Assembly: GCF_031453975.1 (NCBI RefSeq) | Contig: NZ_JAVDPW010000020.1 | Span: 3,579 to 67,578, forward strand | Length of the DNA stretch: 64,000 nucleotides | Direction of reading: 5' to 3' | Origin: Inquilinus ginsengisoli_A | GTDB lineage: Bacteria; Pseudomonadota; Alphaproteobacteria; DSM-16000; Inquilinaceae | Part shown: piece by piece, positions 50,328 to 59,261 of the stretch | Position numbering within the stretch: the first letter of the stretch is position 1 | Layout of the letters: every line of letters begins with the position of its first letter | The notes under the pieces: generated by a model | The model's database searches: none | What the model saw: the letters and a program-made list of their open reading frames with translations, nothing else | Told to the model about the DNA's origin: nothing | Translations under genes and position numbers: made by a program

Positions 50328-51683
50328 CTATTCCGCGGCTTCCGCCACCTGCGCATTGGCCGCCGGCCGGTCGCCCGGATCGGCCCCCTGGGCCCGCAGC
50401 GTAGCCTGCAGCCGGGCGACGTCCACCCGGTCGACGCCGACGCCGGCCTGCACCGCCAGCGCCGCCGCCACGCCCGCGGCCTCGCCCATCGCCATGCAGG
50501 GCGGGATCTCGCGCGAGATGCGCTGGGCGGCCGAGGTGGCGGAGTAGTGCCGGCCGGCGACCAGCAGCTGCGACACGTCGCGGGGCAGCAGCGACCGGTA
50601 GGGGGTGTAGTAGTCGCGGCCGCGGGCGATGCTGTCGGCGAAATGGCGGCGCTGGGTCACGTCCTCCTTCGACACGACATGGACGCCGTCCAGCAGGCGG
50701 CTCTGGCGCACGCCGACCTGCGGCGCGACGTCGACCACGAAGGCGTTCTCGAAGCCGGGCATCTTCTCGCTGATATAGGCCACCAGCGCGGCGATCCGGT
50801 CGCGGCCCTGGAAGTCGGCGCGGGTCAGGTCGTCGACCTTCAGCCCATCGAAGCCGGCCATGTGCGGGCAGTTGCACCAGACCACGCCGGCCAGCGGCGT
50901 CTTCAGCCACCATTTGTCCCAGGACCCGCCCATGATCCGCTTGGCCTCACGGTCCAGCGCGGCGAAGGCCTCCGGCTCCTCGTATTCGAAGCGTTCGGCC
51001 GCCGCGGTGTCGACGCCGCCGAGGCGGAACACGGTGGTGACGATGAAGGCGCCGTGGATGAAGGGCGCGCCGGCCGAGGCGGCGACGTCGAGGTCGCCGG
51101 TGGCGTCGATCACCACCGACCCCATGATCGCGTGGCGGCCTTCCTTGCTGTCGCAGATCACGCCGGTGATGCGCCCGTCCTCGACGATGGCGCGCGAGAA
51201 CCAGCTGTGCAGCCGCAGGGTGACCCCGGCCTCGCGCACCAGGTCGTTGGCGACGCGCTTGTAGCCGTCGGGGTCGAAGGCGGCGGCGTAGCAGATCGGC
51301 TGCGGCTTGATGTGGGAGTGGAAGTCGAACACGCCCCAGCGCGACCATTTCCGCCACATCGCCGGGTCCGAGCGTCGGTCGGCCTCCGGCGGGGCGACGC
51401 ACAGGCCGATCCGCTCCATCCGGTCGATCATCTCGCCGCACAGGCCGCGGACGCTGATCTCGGCGCCGTTGCTCATGTCGTCGAGCACCAGGACCATGCC
51501 GCCCGAGGCCAGGCCGCCGAGATAGGCGTAGCGTTCGAGCAGGATCACCGACAGGCCGTTGCGGGCGCCGGCGACGGCAGCGGAGATGCCGGCCGGCCCG
51601 CCGCCGACGACGACGAGGTCGGCGCGCGCCGCGACCGGAATGCGGCCTTCGGGTTCGACAATGGTGTCAGGCATCGTGGCCAT
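50328..51683 (-). CDS. FAD-dependent oxidoreductase (FAD_oxidored family)
   Basis: A 451-residue flavoprotein. The FAD motif ADLVVVGGGPAGISAAVAGAR is near residue 22, followed by RYAYLGGLASGGMV, characteristic of the FAD_oxidored (PF12831-like) group. A second dinucleotide motif, VVIDATGDLDVAASAGAPF, lies near residue 190, and the FAD-end RHYSATSAAQRISREIPPCMAMGEAAG near 380. Substrate unknown. GTG 51689 sits too close to GGAG, so ATG 51683 was chosen. The 7Fe ferredoxin of the same operon could be its electron partner. Confidence 0.88.
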   Translation of the reverse strand: MATMPDTIVEPEGRIPVAARADLVVVGGGPAGISAAVAGARNGLSVILLERYAYLGGLASGGMVLVLDDMSNGAEISVRGLCGEMIDRMERIGLCVAPPEADRRSDPAMWRKWSRWGVFDFHSHIKPQPICYAAAFDPDGYKRVANDLVREAGVTLRLHSWFSRAIVEDGRITGVICDSKEGRHAIMGSVVIDATGDLDVAASAGAPFIHGAFIVTTVFRLGGVDTAAAERFEYEEPEAFAALDREAKRIMGGSWDKWWLKTPLAGVVWCNCPHMAGFDGLKVDDLTRADFQGRDRIAALVAYISEKMPGFENAFVVDVAPQVGVRQSRLLDGVHVVSKEDVTQRRHFADSIARGRDYYTPYRSLLPRDVSQLLVAGRHYSATSAAQRISREIPPCMAMGEAAGVAAALAVQAGVGVDRVDVARLQATLRAQGADPGDRPAANAQVAEAAE

Positions 51684-51725
51684 GCTCACGGCTCCGCAAT
51701 GAGGTCGGGAGGTGGGGACCGCGCG

Positions 51726-52571
51726 TCAGGCGGCGCGGACGTTCCATTTCAGGAAGCGGTGCTCGGCCCAGCTGATCACGCCGAAGAAGGTGGCCGAGAA
51801 CACCGAGCCGACGACGATGGTGGCGTAGAGCAGCGGGGAGTCGAAATTGTAGGTCGCCTGGATGATCAGCGCGCCGATGCCCTTGGTGGCGCCGATCCAT
51901 TCGCCGACGATGGCGCCGATCACGGCGGTCGACGCCGCGATCTTCAGCGCCGAGAACAGGTAGGGCAGCGCATTCTTCAGCCGCAGCTTGACGAAGACCT
52001 CGCGCGGCGAGGCCGAGAGGATGCGCATCAGCTCGAGCTGCTGCGGGCTGACGTCGCGCAGGCCGCGGGTCATGTTGACCAGGGTCGGGAAGAAGCAGAT
52101 CAGCGCCGCGATGGCGATCTTCGGCTCCATGCCGTTGCCCAGCAGCAGCACCAGGATCGGCGCCTTGGCCACCACCGGGATGGTGTTGACCATCACCGCC
52201 ACCGGGAAGAACGCCTCCTCCAGCGTCCGCTTCCAGACGAAGGCGATGGCGATCAGGATCGCCGCGGCGTTGCCCAGCAGGAAGCCCAGCACCGCCTCGA
52301 TCGCGGTCGGCAGCAGGTTCGACAGCAGCATGCCGGATTTGGCGACCAGCACCTTGGCCACAGCGCTGGGCGCCGGGGCGATGAAGGGCTTGATGCCGAG
52401 CAGCGGCACCGCGATCTCCCACAGCACCAGGATCGCGGCCACGGCCAGGACCGGCAGCAGCCGGCGGCGCCAGGCCAGGAAGCGCTGCGCCCCGGCGAAG
52501 GCGGCCTGGGCCTCGGCGTCCTCGGCGAAGGCGCCGCTCATCGGCAGGGTGTCGGTGGCGGGCGCGACCAT
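51726..52571 (-). CDS. NitT/TauT-type ABC permease (SsuC/TauC-like)
   Basis: A 281-residue permease with about six helices. The N-terminal 35 residues are a hydrophilic tail before RRLLPVLAVAAILVLWEI. The family region KPFIAPAPSAVAKVL follows, and the coupling loop is SASPREVFVKLRLKNALPYLFSALKIA. It forms a homodimeric pore with the ATPase encoded upstream; the ATPase TGA overlaps this ATG. Used for nitrate, sulfonates, taurine, pyrimidine precursors or aromatic acids in related systems. Confidence 0.92.
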   Translation of the reverse strand: MVAPATDTLPMSGAFAEDAEAQAAFAGAQRFLAWRRRLLPVLAVAAILVLWEIAVPLLGIKPFIAPAPSAVAKVLVAKSGMLLSNLLPTAIEAVLGFLLGNAAAILIAIAFVWKRTLEEAFFPVAVMVNTIPVVAKAPILVLLLGNGMEPKIAIAALICFFPTLVNMTRGLRDVSPQQLELMRILSASPREVFVKLRLKNALPYLFSALKIAASTAVIGAIVGEWIGATKGIGALIIQATYNFDSPLLYATIVVGSVFSATFFGVISWAEHRFLKWNVRAA

Positions 52572-53389
52572 CAGCAGGCCTCCAGCACGCGCCGCAGCCG
52601 GGCGGCGAGGTCGACGAACTCCCGGGTCTCGCGCACCGGGATGCGGCGCGGCGACGGCAGGTCGACCGGCACCAGCTCGCGCACCCGGCCGGGCCGGGCG
52701 GCCAGCAGCAGCACCTCCTGCCCCAGGAAGGCGGCTTCGTAGATCGAATGGGTGACGAACAGGATGGTCGTGCCCGTCTCCTCCCACACCCGCAGCAACT
52801 CCTCGTTCAGCCGGTCGCGGGTGATCTCGTCGAGCGCGCCGAAGGGTTCGTCCATCAGCAGCAGCTTCGGGTCGTTGGCCAGCGCCCGGGCGATCGAGAC
52901 GCGCTGGCGCATGCCGCCCGACAGCTCGTGCGGGAAGGCATTCTCCCAGCCGCCGAGGCCGACCAGGTCCAAGAGCTCGCGCGGGCTGCGCTTGCCGGGG
53001 CGGGCGCGGCCGACCTCGAGCGGCAGCTCGACATTCTGCAGCGCCGTGCGCCAGGGCAAGAGGGCCGGGTCCTGGAACACGAAGCCGATGTCGCGCCGCT
53101 CCCGCGCCGCCGAGGCGGTGCCGCCGAGCACGCGGACGGCGCCGCTGGTCGGCGGGATCAGGTCGGCCACCACCCGCAGCAGGGTGGACTTGCCGCAGCC
53201 GGACGGGCCCAGCAGGGTGACGAAGCCGCCGGGCCGGACAGCCAGGTCGATGCCCTCCAGCGCGGTCACGGTGCCGCGTTCGGTGGTGAAGCGGACCGTC
53301 ACCCGGTCCAGGCGGATGGCGGGCTCCGCGGCCGGGGCGGCGGCGGGCGGCTCGATGCGGACCGCGCGGTCCAGGGCGATGGCGGGCAT
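52571..53389 (-). CDS. NitT/TauT-type ABC ATPase (SsuB/TauB-like)
   Basis: A 272-residue ATPase with Walker A GPSGCGKST, Q-loop GFVFQDPALLPWRTALQNVELPL, signature LSGGMRQRVSIARAL, Walker B KLLLMDEPFGALDE and switch His in FVTHSIYEAAFLG. The first 20 residues are an Ala/Pro-rich extension. Lies 15 bp after the binding-protein gene and overlaps the permease gene. Confidence 0.93.
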   Translation of the reverse strand: MPAIALDRAVRIEPPAAAPAAEPAIRLDRVTVRFTTERGTVTALEGIDLAVRPGGFVTLLGPSGCGKSTLLRVVADLIPPTSGAVRVLGGTASAARERRDIGFVFQDPALLPWRTALQNVELPLEVGRARPGKRSPRELLDLVGLGGWENAFPHELSGGMRQRVSIARALANDPKLLLMDEPFGALDEITRDRLNEELLRVWEETGTTILFVTHSIYEAAFLGQEVLLLAARPGRVRELVPVDLPSPRRIPVRETREFVDLAARLRRVLEAC

Positions 53390-53404
53390 GGATACGCCTC
53401 CCCC

Positions 53405-54442
53405 TCAGCCGATCTTCGGGCGGTTGCCGCGGGTGGCGTCCAGCACCGCGGTGCTCATCACCGCGTCGATCGCCGGCGTGCCGGCGGTGAACTGGCCGAG
53501 CCCGGCATAGAGGTCGATCTGCTCCTGCCACACCGCGGGGTCGAAGCAGCCCCAGCCATCCTGCTTCGTCTTCTCGGTGAAGACGTAGTCGAGCAGCGTC
53601 TTGCAGGCCGCCAGCTCGTCCTCGCGCACCGCGTCGGGGTATTCCTGCAGGAACAGGTCGACCGCCTGCTCCGGATTCTGGCGCGCATATTGCCAGCCGC
53701 GGCCGGCGGCGCGCAGGAAGCCGGCCAGCAGGTCGCCCTGGCCCTCGATGGTCTCGGCGGTGGCGTAATAGGGCATGGCGTACAGCCGCACGCCCTGGTC
53801 CCACAGCCGCATGGTGATCATGTCGGGGCCCAGCACCTTCAGCGCGGTGCGGTTGGTCTCCCACCCCGTGATGCAGTCGACCTGGCCGGTCAGCAGCGGC
53901 GACATGTCGGCGCCGATCACCACGACCTCGACGTCGCTTTCGGCGATACCGTGCTTGCGTAGCAGGGCCGACAGCAGGATCCGGCCGGTGGCCTGCACCC
54001 CGACCTTCTTGCCCACCATGTCCCGCGGCGAGCGGATCGGCGTCGCCGGCAGCGAGAAGTAGCTGTAGGGGTGCTGCTGCGCCCCGACGGCAAAGCATTT
54101 CACCGGGATGCCCTGCGACGCCGCCAGCAGCAGCGAGGGGCTGGAGGAAACCTGGCCGATCTCGAACCGGCCGGAGGCGACGATGGCGACGCCGTCGATG
54201 CTGGGCCCGCCCGGCTGGATCGCGAAGTCGATCTTCTCCTCGTCGAAATAGCCGAGGCGCTTGGCCACGATCTCGCCCAGCTGGTTGTCGTTCGCCAGCC
54301 AGCCGAGCTGCATGTTCACCGCGCGGGTGCCGGTCGCGGCCCGGGCCAGGCCGGGGATCACCGTGGGGCAGGCCAACCCGCCGGCCAGCGCCATGCCGGT
54401 CTTCAGCAGCTGTCGCCGGCTGGCCGAGAGCGTCGTCGCCAT
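53405..54442 (-). CDS. NMT1/THI5-like periplasmic binding protein
   Basis: A 345-residue binding protein with a twin-arginine-type signal (SASRRQLLKTGMALAGGLA). The NMT1 fold shows in NMQLGWLANDNQLGEIVAKRLGYF, FAIQPGGPSIDGVAIVASGRFEIG and SPRDMVGKKVGVQATGRI. Ligands of the family range from taurine and aliphatic sulfonates to thiamine precursors and riboflavin; the operon's CoA-ester enzymes suggest a carboxylic acid here. First gene of the seven-gene operon, divergent from LysR at 54659. Confidence 0.9.
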   Translation of the reverse strand: MATTLSASRRQLLKTGMALAGGLACPTVIPGLARAATGTRAVNMQLGWLANDNQLGEIVAKRLGYFDEEKIDFAIQPGGPSIDGVAIVASGRFEIGQVSSSPSLLLAASQGIPVKCFAVGAQQHPYSYFSLPATPIRSPRDMVGKKVGVQATGRILLSALLRKHGIAESDVEVVVIGADMSPLLTGQVDCITGWETNRTALKVLGPDMITMRLWDQGVRLYAMPYYATAETIEGQGDLLAGFLRAAGRGWQYARQNPEQAVDLFLQEYPDAVREDELAACKTLLDYVFTEKTKQDGWGCFDPAVWQEQIDLYAGLGQFTAGTPAIDAVMSTAVLDATRGNRPKIG

Positions 54443-54607
54443 GAAGCCATCTCCTTTTTCGGGGTCGCGTTGGACCCGGAGCTTCCCTGCCGATGCGGCT
54501 CTTGGCGGTGTCGCTCGTCGTGGCTTCCTGGGGCGACGCGTCCGCGCTCGGATCCGGCAACTTTAGGGGTGCCGCGGCGTACGCCGGAAGAATAGAATTT
54601 CGCGCGA

Positions 54608-54630
54608 GGTGATGCCTTTTCGGCATCACC
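54608..54630. promoter_or_regulatory. Dyad operator candidate for the divergent LysR protein
   Basis: GGTGATGCC (54608-54616) and GGCATCACC (54622-54630) are perfect 9-bp inverted repeats around TTTTC, 28 bp before the LysR gene. The core matches the T-N11-A dyads bound by LysR regulators. Confidence 0.7.
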
Positions 54631-54658
54631 CGGGGACGGGCTTCAGGGGGCGACCGGC

Positions 54659-55609
54659 ATGCATGCGGTGGTGCTGCGCTATCTCGACCATGTCGCGCGG
54701 CTGGGCTCGATCCGCCGGGCGGCGGAGGCGCTGAACGTCGCCTCCTCCGCCGTCAACCGGCAGATCCTGAAGCTGGAGGCGGAGATGGGTGCGGCGCTGT
54801 TCGAGCGGCGGGGCAATGGCGTCCGCCTGACCCCGGCCGGCGAGCATCTGCTGCGCCACGCCCGGCACACGCTAGCGGAATGGCAGCGCACCTGCAGCGA
54901 CATCGCCGCCTTGTCCGGCGACCTGCATGGCGAGGTGCGGATCGTGGCGATCCCGTCGCTGCTGGTGCGGGTGGTGCCGCGGGCGATCGAGGCGGTGGCC
55001 ACGCAGCACCCGCACATCTCGTTCCGCGTCATCGACGCCGACCCGGCCGAGCATGTCGAGGAGATGCGGGCCGGCCGGCCGGACATGGCGCTGCTGTTCA
55101 TCGATCGGCGCCAGCGCAGCTACGAGCTGACCGCCCGGCTGCGCACGGCGCTGGGCGCGATCATGCGGCCGGACCATCCGCTGGCCTCGGCCGCGGGCGT
55201 CACCCTGACCCAATGCGCCGACTATCCGGTGGTGATGCTGAACGACCCCTGGCTGCTGGACGCGGTGTCGGAGAGCGAGTTCATCCACAGCGGCGCCCAG
55301 TTCAGCGCCCGCATCCTGTCGAATTCGCTGACCGTGATGAAGGCGGCGATGCGCTCCGGCCTCGGCATCGGCTTCTTCACCCCGACCGGCTTCGTCGACG
55401 AACTGCGGCGCGGCGAGCTGGTCTGCGTGCCCCTGATGGAGCCGGGGCTGGCCGGCAGCGAGATCGGGCTGTTCGTCCATCGCGATCGGGCCGCAGCCCC
55501 GCACATCCAAGTGTTGGCCGCGGAATTGGGCCGGCAACTGCACAGCCTGACGGAGGACATTGCCAGCATGGGCCGATCAGTGGATGAGAGTGATCCTGGA
55601 CGACCTTAG
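54659..55609 (+). CDS. LysR-family regulator of the divergent ABC/CoA-ester operon
   Basis: A 316-residue regulator. The winged helix is near the N-terminus (HVARLGSIRRAAEALNVASSAVNRQILKLEAEMGAALFERR) and the substrate-binding domain follows (VRIVAIPSLLVRVVPRAIEAVA; RSGLGIGFFTPTGFVDEL). It is divergent from the importer/CoA-transferase operon by 216 bp, with a dyad at 54608-54630 between them. It would activate that operon in response to the substrate (inference). The last codons (PGRP) abut the ATPase remnant. Confidence 0.9.
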   Translation: MHAVVLRYLDHVARLGSIRRAAEALNVASSAVNRQILKLEAEMGAALFERRGNGVRLTPAGEHLLRHARHTLAEWQRTCSDIAALSGDLHGEVRIVAIPSLLVRVVPRAIEAVATQHPHISFRVIDADPAEHVEEMRAGRPDMALLFIDRRQRSYELTARLRTALGAIMRPDHPLASAAGVTLTQCADYPVVMLNDPWLLDAVSESEFIHSGAQFSARILSNSLTVMKAAMRSGLGIGFFTPTGFVDELRRGELVCVPLMEPGLAGSEIGLFVHRDRAAAPHIQVLAAELGRQLHSLTEDIASMGRSVDESDPGRP

Positions 55610-55612
55610 AAT

Positions 55613-56014
55613 CCATGGTGGTCGGATCCAGGGGCCATCACCGTCCGCGACGTCTGGGTCGAATACGGCGACCAGATCGTGCTCGAGGCGCTCAACCTCA
55701 ACATCACCTCGGTTCCTTCCTCGGCACCCGCGCCCAGATGCACGACCTGCTGAAGCCGCTGTGGCGGCAGCACGGCATGACCGTGATCATGGTCACCCAC
55801 GACCTGAAGGAGGCGTTCGGCCTGGGCACAAGGCTGATCGCCTTCGACAAGCTGCGCCACGACCCGCAGGCGCCCGGCCGCTACGGCGCGCGCCTGACCT
55901 ACGACCTCGACCTGCCCCGCCGGCGGGCCGCGCCCGTCGCGCCGGTGCCGCGGGCCAACCAGGACAGCCACAGCGGGACCTCGACGTTGCCGCTCCGTCC
56001 ACGCCACAGCACCT
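55613..56014 (+). pseudogene. Remnant of an ABC ATPase of the urea/guanidine-carboxylase-associated type
   Basis: The first part reads AITVRDVWVEYGDQIVLEALN (from 55634), a normal ABC ATPase N-terminus. A large deletion then removes Walker A, Q-loop, signature and Walker B. After the join, in another frame, come GTRAQMHDLLKPLWRQHGMT, VIMVTHDLKEAFGLGTRLIAFD and KLRHDPQAPGRYGARLTYDL, the D-loop, switch His and C-terminus. The C-terminal wording is that of ATPases encoded beside urea/guanidine carboxylases and DUF1989 proteins. A frameshift at about 55715 confirms decay. A short frame at 56030-56116 after it is not convincing. Confidence 0.82.
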
Positions 56015-56128
56015 GATCGGAGATCCGCGATGCCTCTGCCATCCTCCTGCCCAATCCACCTGAAGACCCTGCGCCTCGTCTATCGCGTCCTGAAGGCCAG
56101 GGCGGACCACCTGTAGCGCGAGGCCTTC

Positions 56129-56731
56129 CTACCGCAGCAGCTCGACATGCGCCTCGGTCGGCTTGCGGCCGGCGCCGTTGATCGGGGTGATGTCCTGCGG
56201 GCAGGCCGAGAACACGACGACGCAGTCGCGCGCCGCCCGCAGCAGCACATGGTCGCCGGGCTTGGTCACCGGCTCGCCCTGGGTCAGGCTGAGATCGGCG
56301 TTGACCGGGATGTTCATGAACAGGTTCAGCGGCTGCGGCACCCGGTCGGCGGACAGGCCGATCGCCGCCATCGCCTCGACCATGTTGTCGGCGCAGTTGC
56401 GGTGATACTCGGTGCAGCCGAGATGCTCGTAGCGCCAGCGGTCGCAGGCCGCCATCAGCGTGTCGTGGATGCCGGGCGACGTGTCCTCCTCCAGCACCAG
56501 GATCGGCTCGCGCCGGTTGGTGAACAGGGTCTGCCCGGCCGCCGGCATCAGCCGCCCGTTCTCCACCCGCGTGTGCTCCATCGACATGTGGTGTGCCAGG
56601 TCCTCGGCGCAGAAGGCCCAGGTGTCGACCACCTGCGAGCCATGGGTGTTGACGACCCTGACCGCCTCGCCGGCCGCGAGGCGCACGGCCTTGCCGCGGG
56701 TGGCGGGGATGACGTCGCGTTCGGTGGGCAT
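56129..56731 (-). CDS. DUF1989/urea-carboxylase-associated family protein
   Basis: A 200-residue protein: NTHGSQVVDTWAFCAEDLAHHMSMEHTR, TNRREPILVLEEDTSPGIHDTLMAACD, LGCTEYHRNCADNMVEAM, PQPLNLFMNIPV and FSACPQDITPINGAGRKPTEAH. Conserved Cys and His pairs suggest a metal site. Two members of this family form the carboxyguanidine deiminase of guanidine carboxylase operons; single members such as this one are also found beside amino acid importers, with unknown activity. Last gene of the ureohydrolase/importer operon, 14 bp after a ureohydrolase gene. Confidence 0.88.
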   Translation of the reverse strand: MPTERDVIPATRGKAVRLAAGEAVRVVNTHGSQVVDTWAFCAEDLAHHMSMEHTRVENGRLMPAAGQTLFTNRREPILVLEEDTSPGIHDTLMAACDRWRYEHLGCTEYHRNCADNMVEAMAAIGLSADRVPQPLNLFMNIPVNADLSLTQGEPVTKPGDHVLLRAARDCVVVFSACPQDITPINGAGRKPTEAHVELLR

Positions 56732-56745
56732 GATGCTCTCCTGCT

Positions 56746-57711
56746 TCAGGCGGCCTTGGCGCGGCGGCGCGCGGCCCAGCGCGGCTGGGCGCAGATCTGG
56801 CCGAGAAACTCGATGACGGTGAGCGCGCCGAGATAGGCGGTGACGCCGGTGCCGACATCGAGCGGCGGATTGACCTCGACGAAGTCGAAGGCGGCGACCT
56901 CGTGCCGCTCGGCGATCGCCTTCAGGCTGTCGCGCAGCTCGGGGTAGCTCATGCCGTTCGGCTCGGCCGAGACGCAGCCCGGCACCAGCGACATGTCCAT
57001 CGCGTCGACGTCGATGCTGACATAGACGCGCGACCCGGCCGGCAGCAGCTCGGCGATGCCGGCCGGGCCGAGGCGCCGGAACTCGCCCATCGGGATGACG
57101 CGGTTGCCCGAAGCGATGATCGGCTCCACCTGGTCGGGCGAATGGCGCAGGCTGCGGATGCCGACCTGGGTCAGGCTCAGCGCGTTCGGCATGCCGGCGA
57201 TGTGGCGGAAGGCGTGGCTGTTGGTGTGCTGCAGGTCGTTCTCGAACGGCGCGTAGTCGGTGTGCGCGTCGAAATGGATGACGTGCAGCTTCTCGTCGAA
57301 GGCGCGGAAGATCGGATAGGTGATCGAATGGTCGCCGCCGAGCACCACCGGCATCGCGCCCCGGTCAAGGATGGCCCGGACCGCCGCGGTGATGTTGGCA
57401 AAAGTCCGCTCCGCATTGGCCGGGTGGATGTCGACATCGCCGGCATCGGCGATCAGCCCCTGCGCCATCTCCTCGACCAGGTATTCGCGCCGCGTCTCCG
57501 GGTCGTAGTAGCCGCGGCCGCTGCCGTAGAAGCGCAGCGAATGCTCGCGCAGCGCCCGTGGCGCGAAGCGGCTGCCGGGCAGGAAGGGCGAGCCCTCGTC
57601 GAACGGCACGCCGAGCACCGCGATGGCGGCGTCCAGCACCGACAGATCCTCGCAGATCCGGGCGCGCAGGAAGGAAGGGATGCCGACATAGGGCCGGTTG
57701 ACGCGGGACAT
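56746..57711 (-). CDS. Ureohydrolase (agmatinase/guanidino-acid hydrolase type), copy 2 of the operon
   Basis: A 321-residue binuclear-metal ureohydrolase that splits urea from a guanidino compound. Metal ligands lie in VLGGDHSITYP (His), FDAHTDYAPF (Asp-His-Asp) and SIDVDAMDMS (two Asp); the usual DP after the last Asp is DM. The DAHTDYAPFENDLQHTNSHAF loop, which forms part of the substrate pocket, differs from the copy at 60915. It lies 3 bp after the ABC ATPase gene and 14 bp before the DUF1989 gene. Agmatine, guanidinobutyrate, guanidinopropionate or guanidine are possible substrates. Confidence 0.9.
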   Translation of the reverse strand: MSRVNRPYVGIPSFLRARICEDLSVLDAAIAVLGVPFDEGSPFLPGSRFAPRALREHSLRFYGSGRGYYDPETRREYLVEEMAQGLIADAGDVDIHPANAERTFANITAAVRAILDRGAMPVVLGGDHSITYPIFRAFDEKLHVIHFDAHTDYAPFENDLQHTNSHAFRHIAGMPNALSLTQVGIRSLRHSPDQVEPIIASGNRVIPMGEFRRLGPAGIAELLPAGSRVYVSIDVDAMDMSLVPGCVSAEPNGMSYPELRDSLKAIAERHEVAAFDFVEVNPPLDVGTGVTAYLGALTVIEFLGQICAQPRWAARRRAKAA

Positions 57712-57714
57712 GTC

Positions 57715-58539
57715 CTACTCCGTCTTGAGGATGGCGGGATCGGGAGCGGCCGCGCCGGGAAGCCGGTGCGACAGCACGAGGTCGAGAAAGCTGCGCAGCC
57801 GTGGCGACTTGGGCGCCGCGATGAGGTCGCGGGCCGGCCCCTCCTCGATGATGCGGCCGCGGTCCATGAAGGCGATGCGGTCGGCGACATTGGCGGCGAA
57901 GCCGATCTCATGGGTCACCACCAGCATGGTCATGCCGCCGGCGGCGAGCGCGCGCAGCACGCCGAGCACCTCGCCGACGAGTTCGGGGTCGAGGGCCGAG
58001 GTCGGCTCGTCGAACAGCATCAGCGCCGGCTCCATCGCCAGCGCGCGGGCGATGGCGACGCGCTGCCGCTGTCCGCCGGACAGCGCGTGCGGATGGCGCC
58101 CGGCACGGTCGGCGAGGCCGAGCTGGCCGAGCAGCTCTTCGGCCCGGCGCGTCGCTTCGGCCCGCGGCCGGCCCAGCACCACCATCTGCGGCCGCACCAC
58201 ATTCTCCAGCGCGGTCATGTGCGGCCACAGGTTGAGCTGCTGGAACACCAGGCCGATCTTCGGGCGCAGCGCGTCGATCTCGCGCCGCGTCTGGCGCCGG
58301 ATCGTGCCGTCGCGGCCGATCTCGCGGCCGAACGGCCGCCCCGCCACCGCGATGAAGCCGTCATCCGGCTGTTCCAGCCAGGTCAGGCAGCGCAGCAGCG
58401 TGCTCTTGCCGCAGCCGCTCGGCCCGATCAGGGCGACGATCTCGCCTTCCGCGATGTCGAGATAGACGTCGTCGAGCGCGGTCGCACCCGGGAAGCGCTT
58501 GGTCAGGGCCGAGACGTTGAGGGCGGGCGCCGTGCTCAT
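57715..58539 (-). CDS. Polar amino acid-type ABC ATPase (HisP/GlnQ-like)
   Basis: A 274-residue ATPase: Walker A GPSGCGKST, Q-loop LVFQQLNLWPHMTALENV, signature LSGGQRQRVAIARAL, Walker B ALMLFDEPTSALDPELV and switch His in VVTHEIGFA. The C-terminal 30 residues exceed the usual HisP length (about 245-257) and end HRLPGAAAPDPAILKTE. It drives the importer with the two permeases encoded upstream; its ATG overlaps the stop of the second permease gene. Confidence 0.93.
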   Translation of the reverse strand: MSTAPALNVSALTKRFPGATALDDVYLDIAEGEIVALIGPSGCGKSTLLRCLTWLEQPDDGFIAVAGRPFGREIGRDGTIRRQTRREIDALRPKIGLVFQQLNLWPHMTALENVVRPQMVVLGRPRAEATRRAEELLGQLGLADRAGRHPHALSGGQRQRVAIARALAMEPALMLFDEPTSALDPELVGEVLGVLRALAAGGMTMLVVTHEIGFAANVADRIAFMDRGRIIEEGPARDLIAAPKSPRLRSFLDLVLSHRLPGAAAPDPAILKTE

Positions 58540-59258
58540 GGCGGCCGCCGCGCCGAAAGCGACAGGTAGCGCGCCGCAATCGGGCTGCCCGAGACCCTGG
58601 CCGCCTGCGGCGCGTCGACCCGGCGCTCCAACCCCGCTGCCAGCGCCGCGATCACGATCGCGATCAGCCAGTAGATCCCGGCCACCGCGGCGAACACTTC
58701 GAAGGGCGCGAAGGTGTTCCCCTGCACCACGAGGCTCTGATAGGTCAGCTCCGGCACGGTGATCGAGGAGAGCACCGCGGATTCCTTCATCATCGTCAGC
58801 GTCATGTTGGTGGAGGGCGGCACCAGCGGGCGCAGGATCTGCGGCGCCACCACATGGCGCATCGCCCGGGCCGGCGACATGCCGATCGCCCGCGCGCTCT
58901 CGAACTGGCCGCGCGGCAGCGCCAGGATCGCGGCCCGCACGATCTCGGCGTAATAGGCGCTGGCGAACAGCGCGAGCGCCGTGGTGCCGACCAGCGTCGC
59001 CGGCAGCCGGATGCCGGAGAACGGCAGGCCATAATAGACGACGAACAGGATGATGATGAACGGGATGCTGCGCAGCACCTCGATATAGACGCCGGCGACG
59101 AGGCGAGGCAGCCGGCCGGGCATCAGCGCCATCAGGGCGACCAGGATGCCGATGGCGTAGCCGGCGACGAAGGCCACGGCAGACAGGCGGATGGTGAGCC
59201 AGGCGCCGTCCAGCAGGATCGGCCAGTAGCCGGCCAGGATGGTGGGGTCGAAATGCAT
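58536..59258 (-). CDS. HisM-like amino acid ABC permease
   Basis: A 240-residue permease with about five helices. The family region PFIIILFVVYYGLPFSGI and the coupling loop ESARAIGMSPARAMRHVVAPQILR are present. It starts 3 bp after the other permease gene and overlaps the ATPase gene. The pair forms the heterodimeric pore of a His/Arg/octopine-type importer. Confidence 0.92.
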   Translation of the reverse strand: MHFDPTILAGYWPILLDGAWLTIRLSAVAFVAGYAIGILVALMALMPGRLPRLVAGVYIEVLRSIPFIIILFVVYYGLPFSGIRLPATLVGTTALALFASAYYAEIVRAAILALPRGQFESARAIGMSPARAMRHVVAPQILRPLVPPSTNMTLTMMKESAVLSSITVPELTYQSLVVQGNTFAPFEVFAAVAGIYWLIAIVIAALAAGLERRVDAPQAARVSGSPIAARYLSLSARRPP

Positions 59259-59261
59259 GCC

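Noticed and set aside
56030..56116. 28-codon frame after the ATPase remnant
   Set aside because: Too short, no ribosome site, no recognisable similarity; likely decaying DNA.
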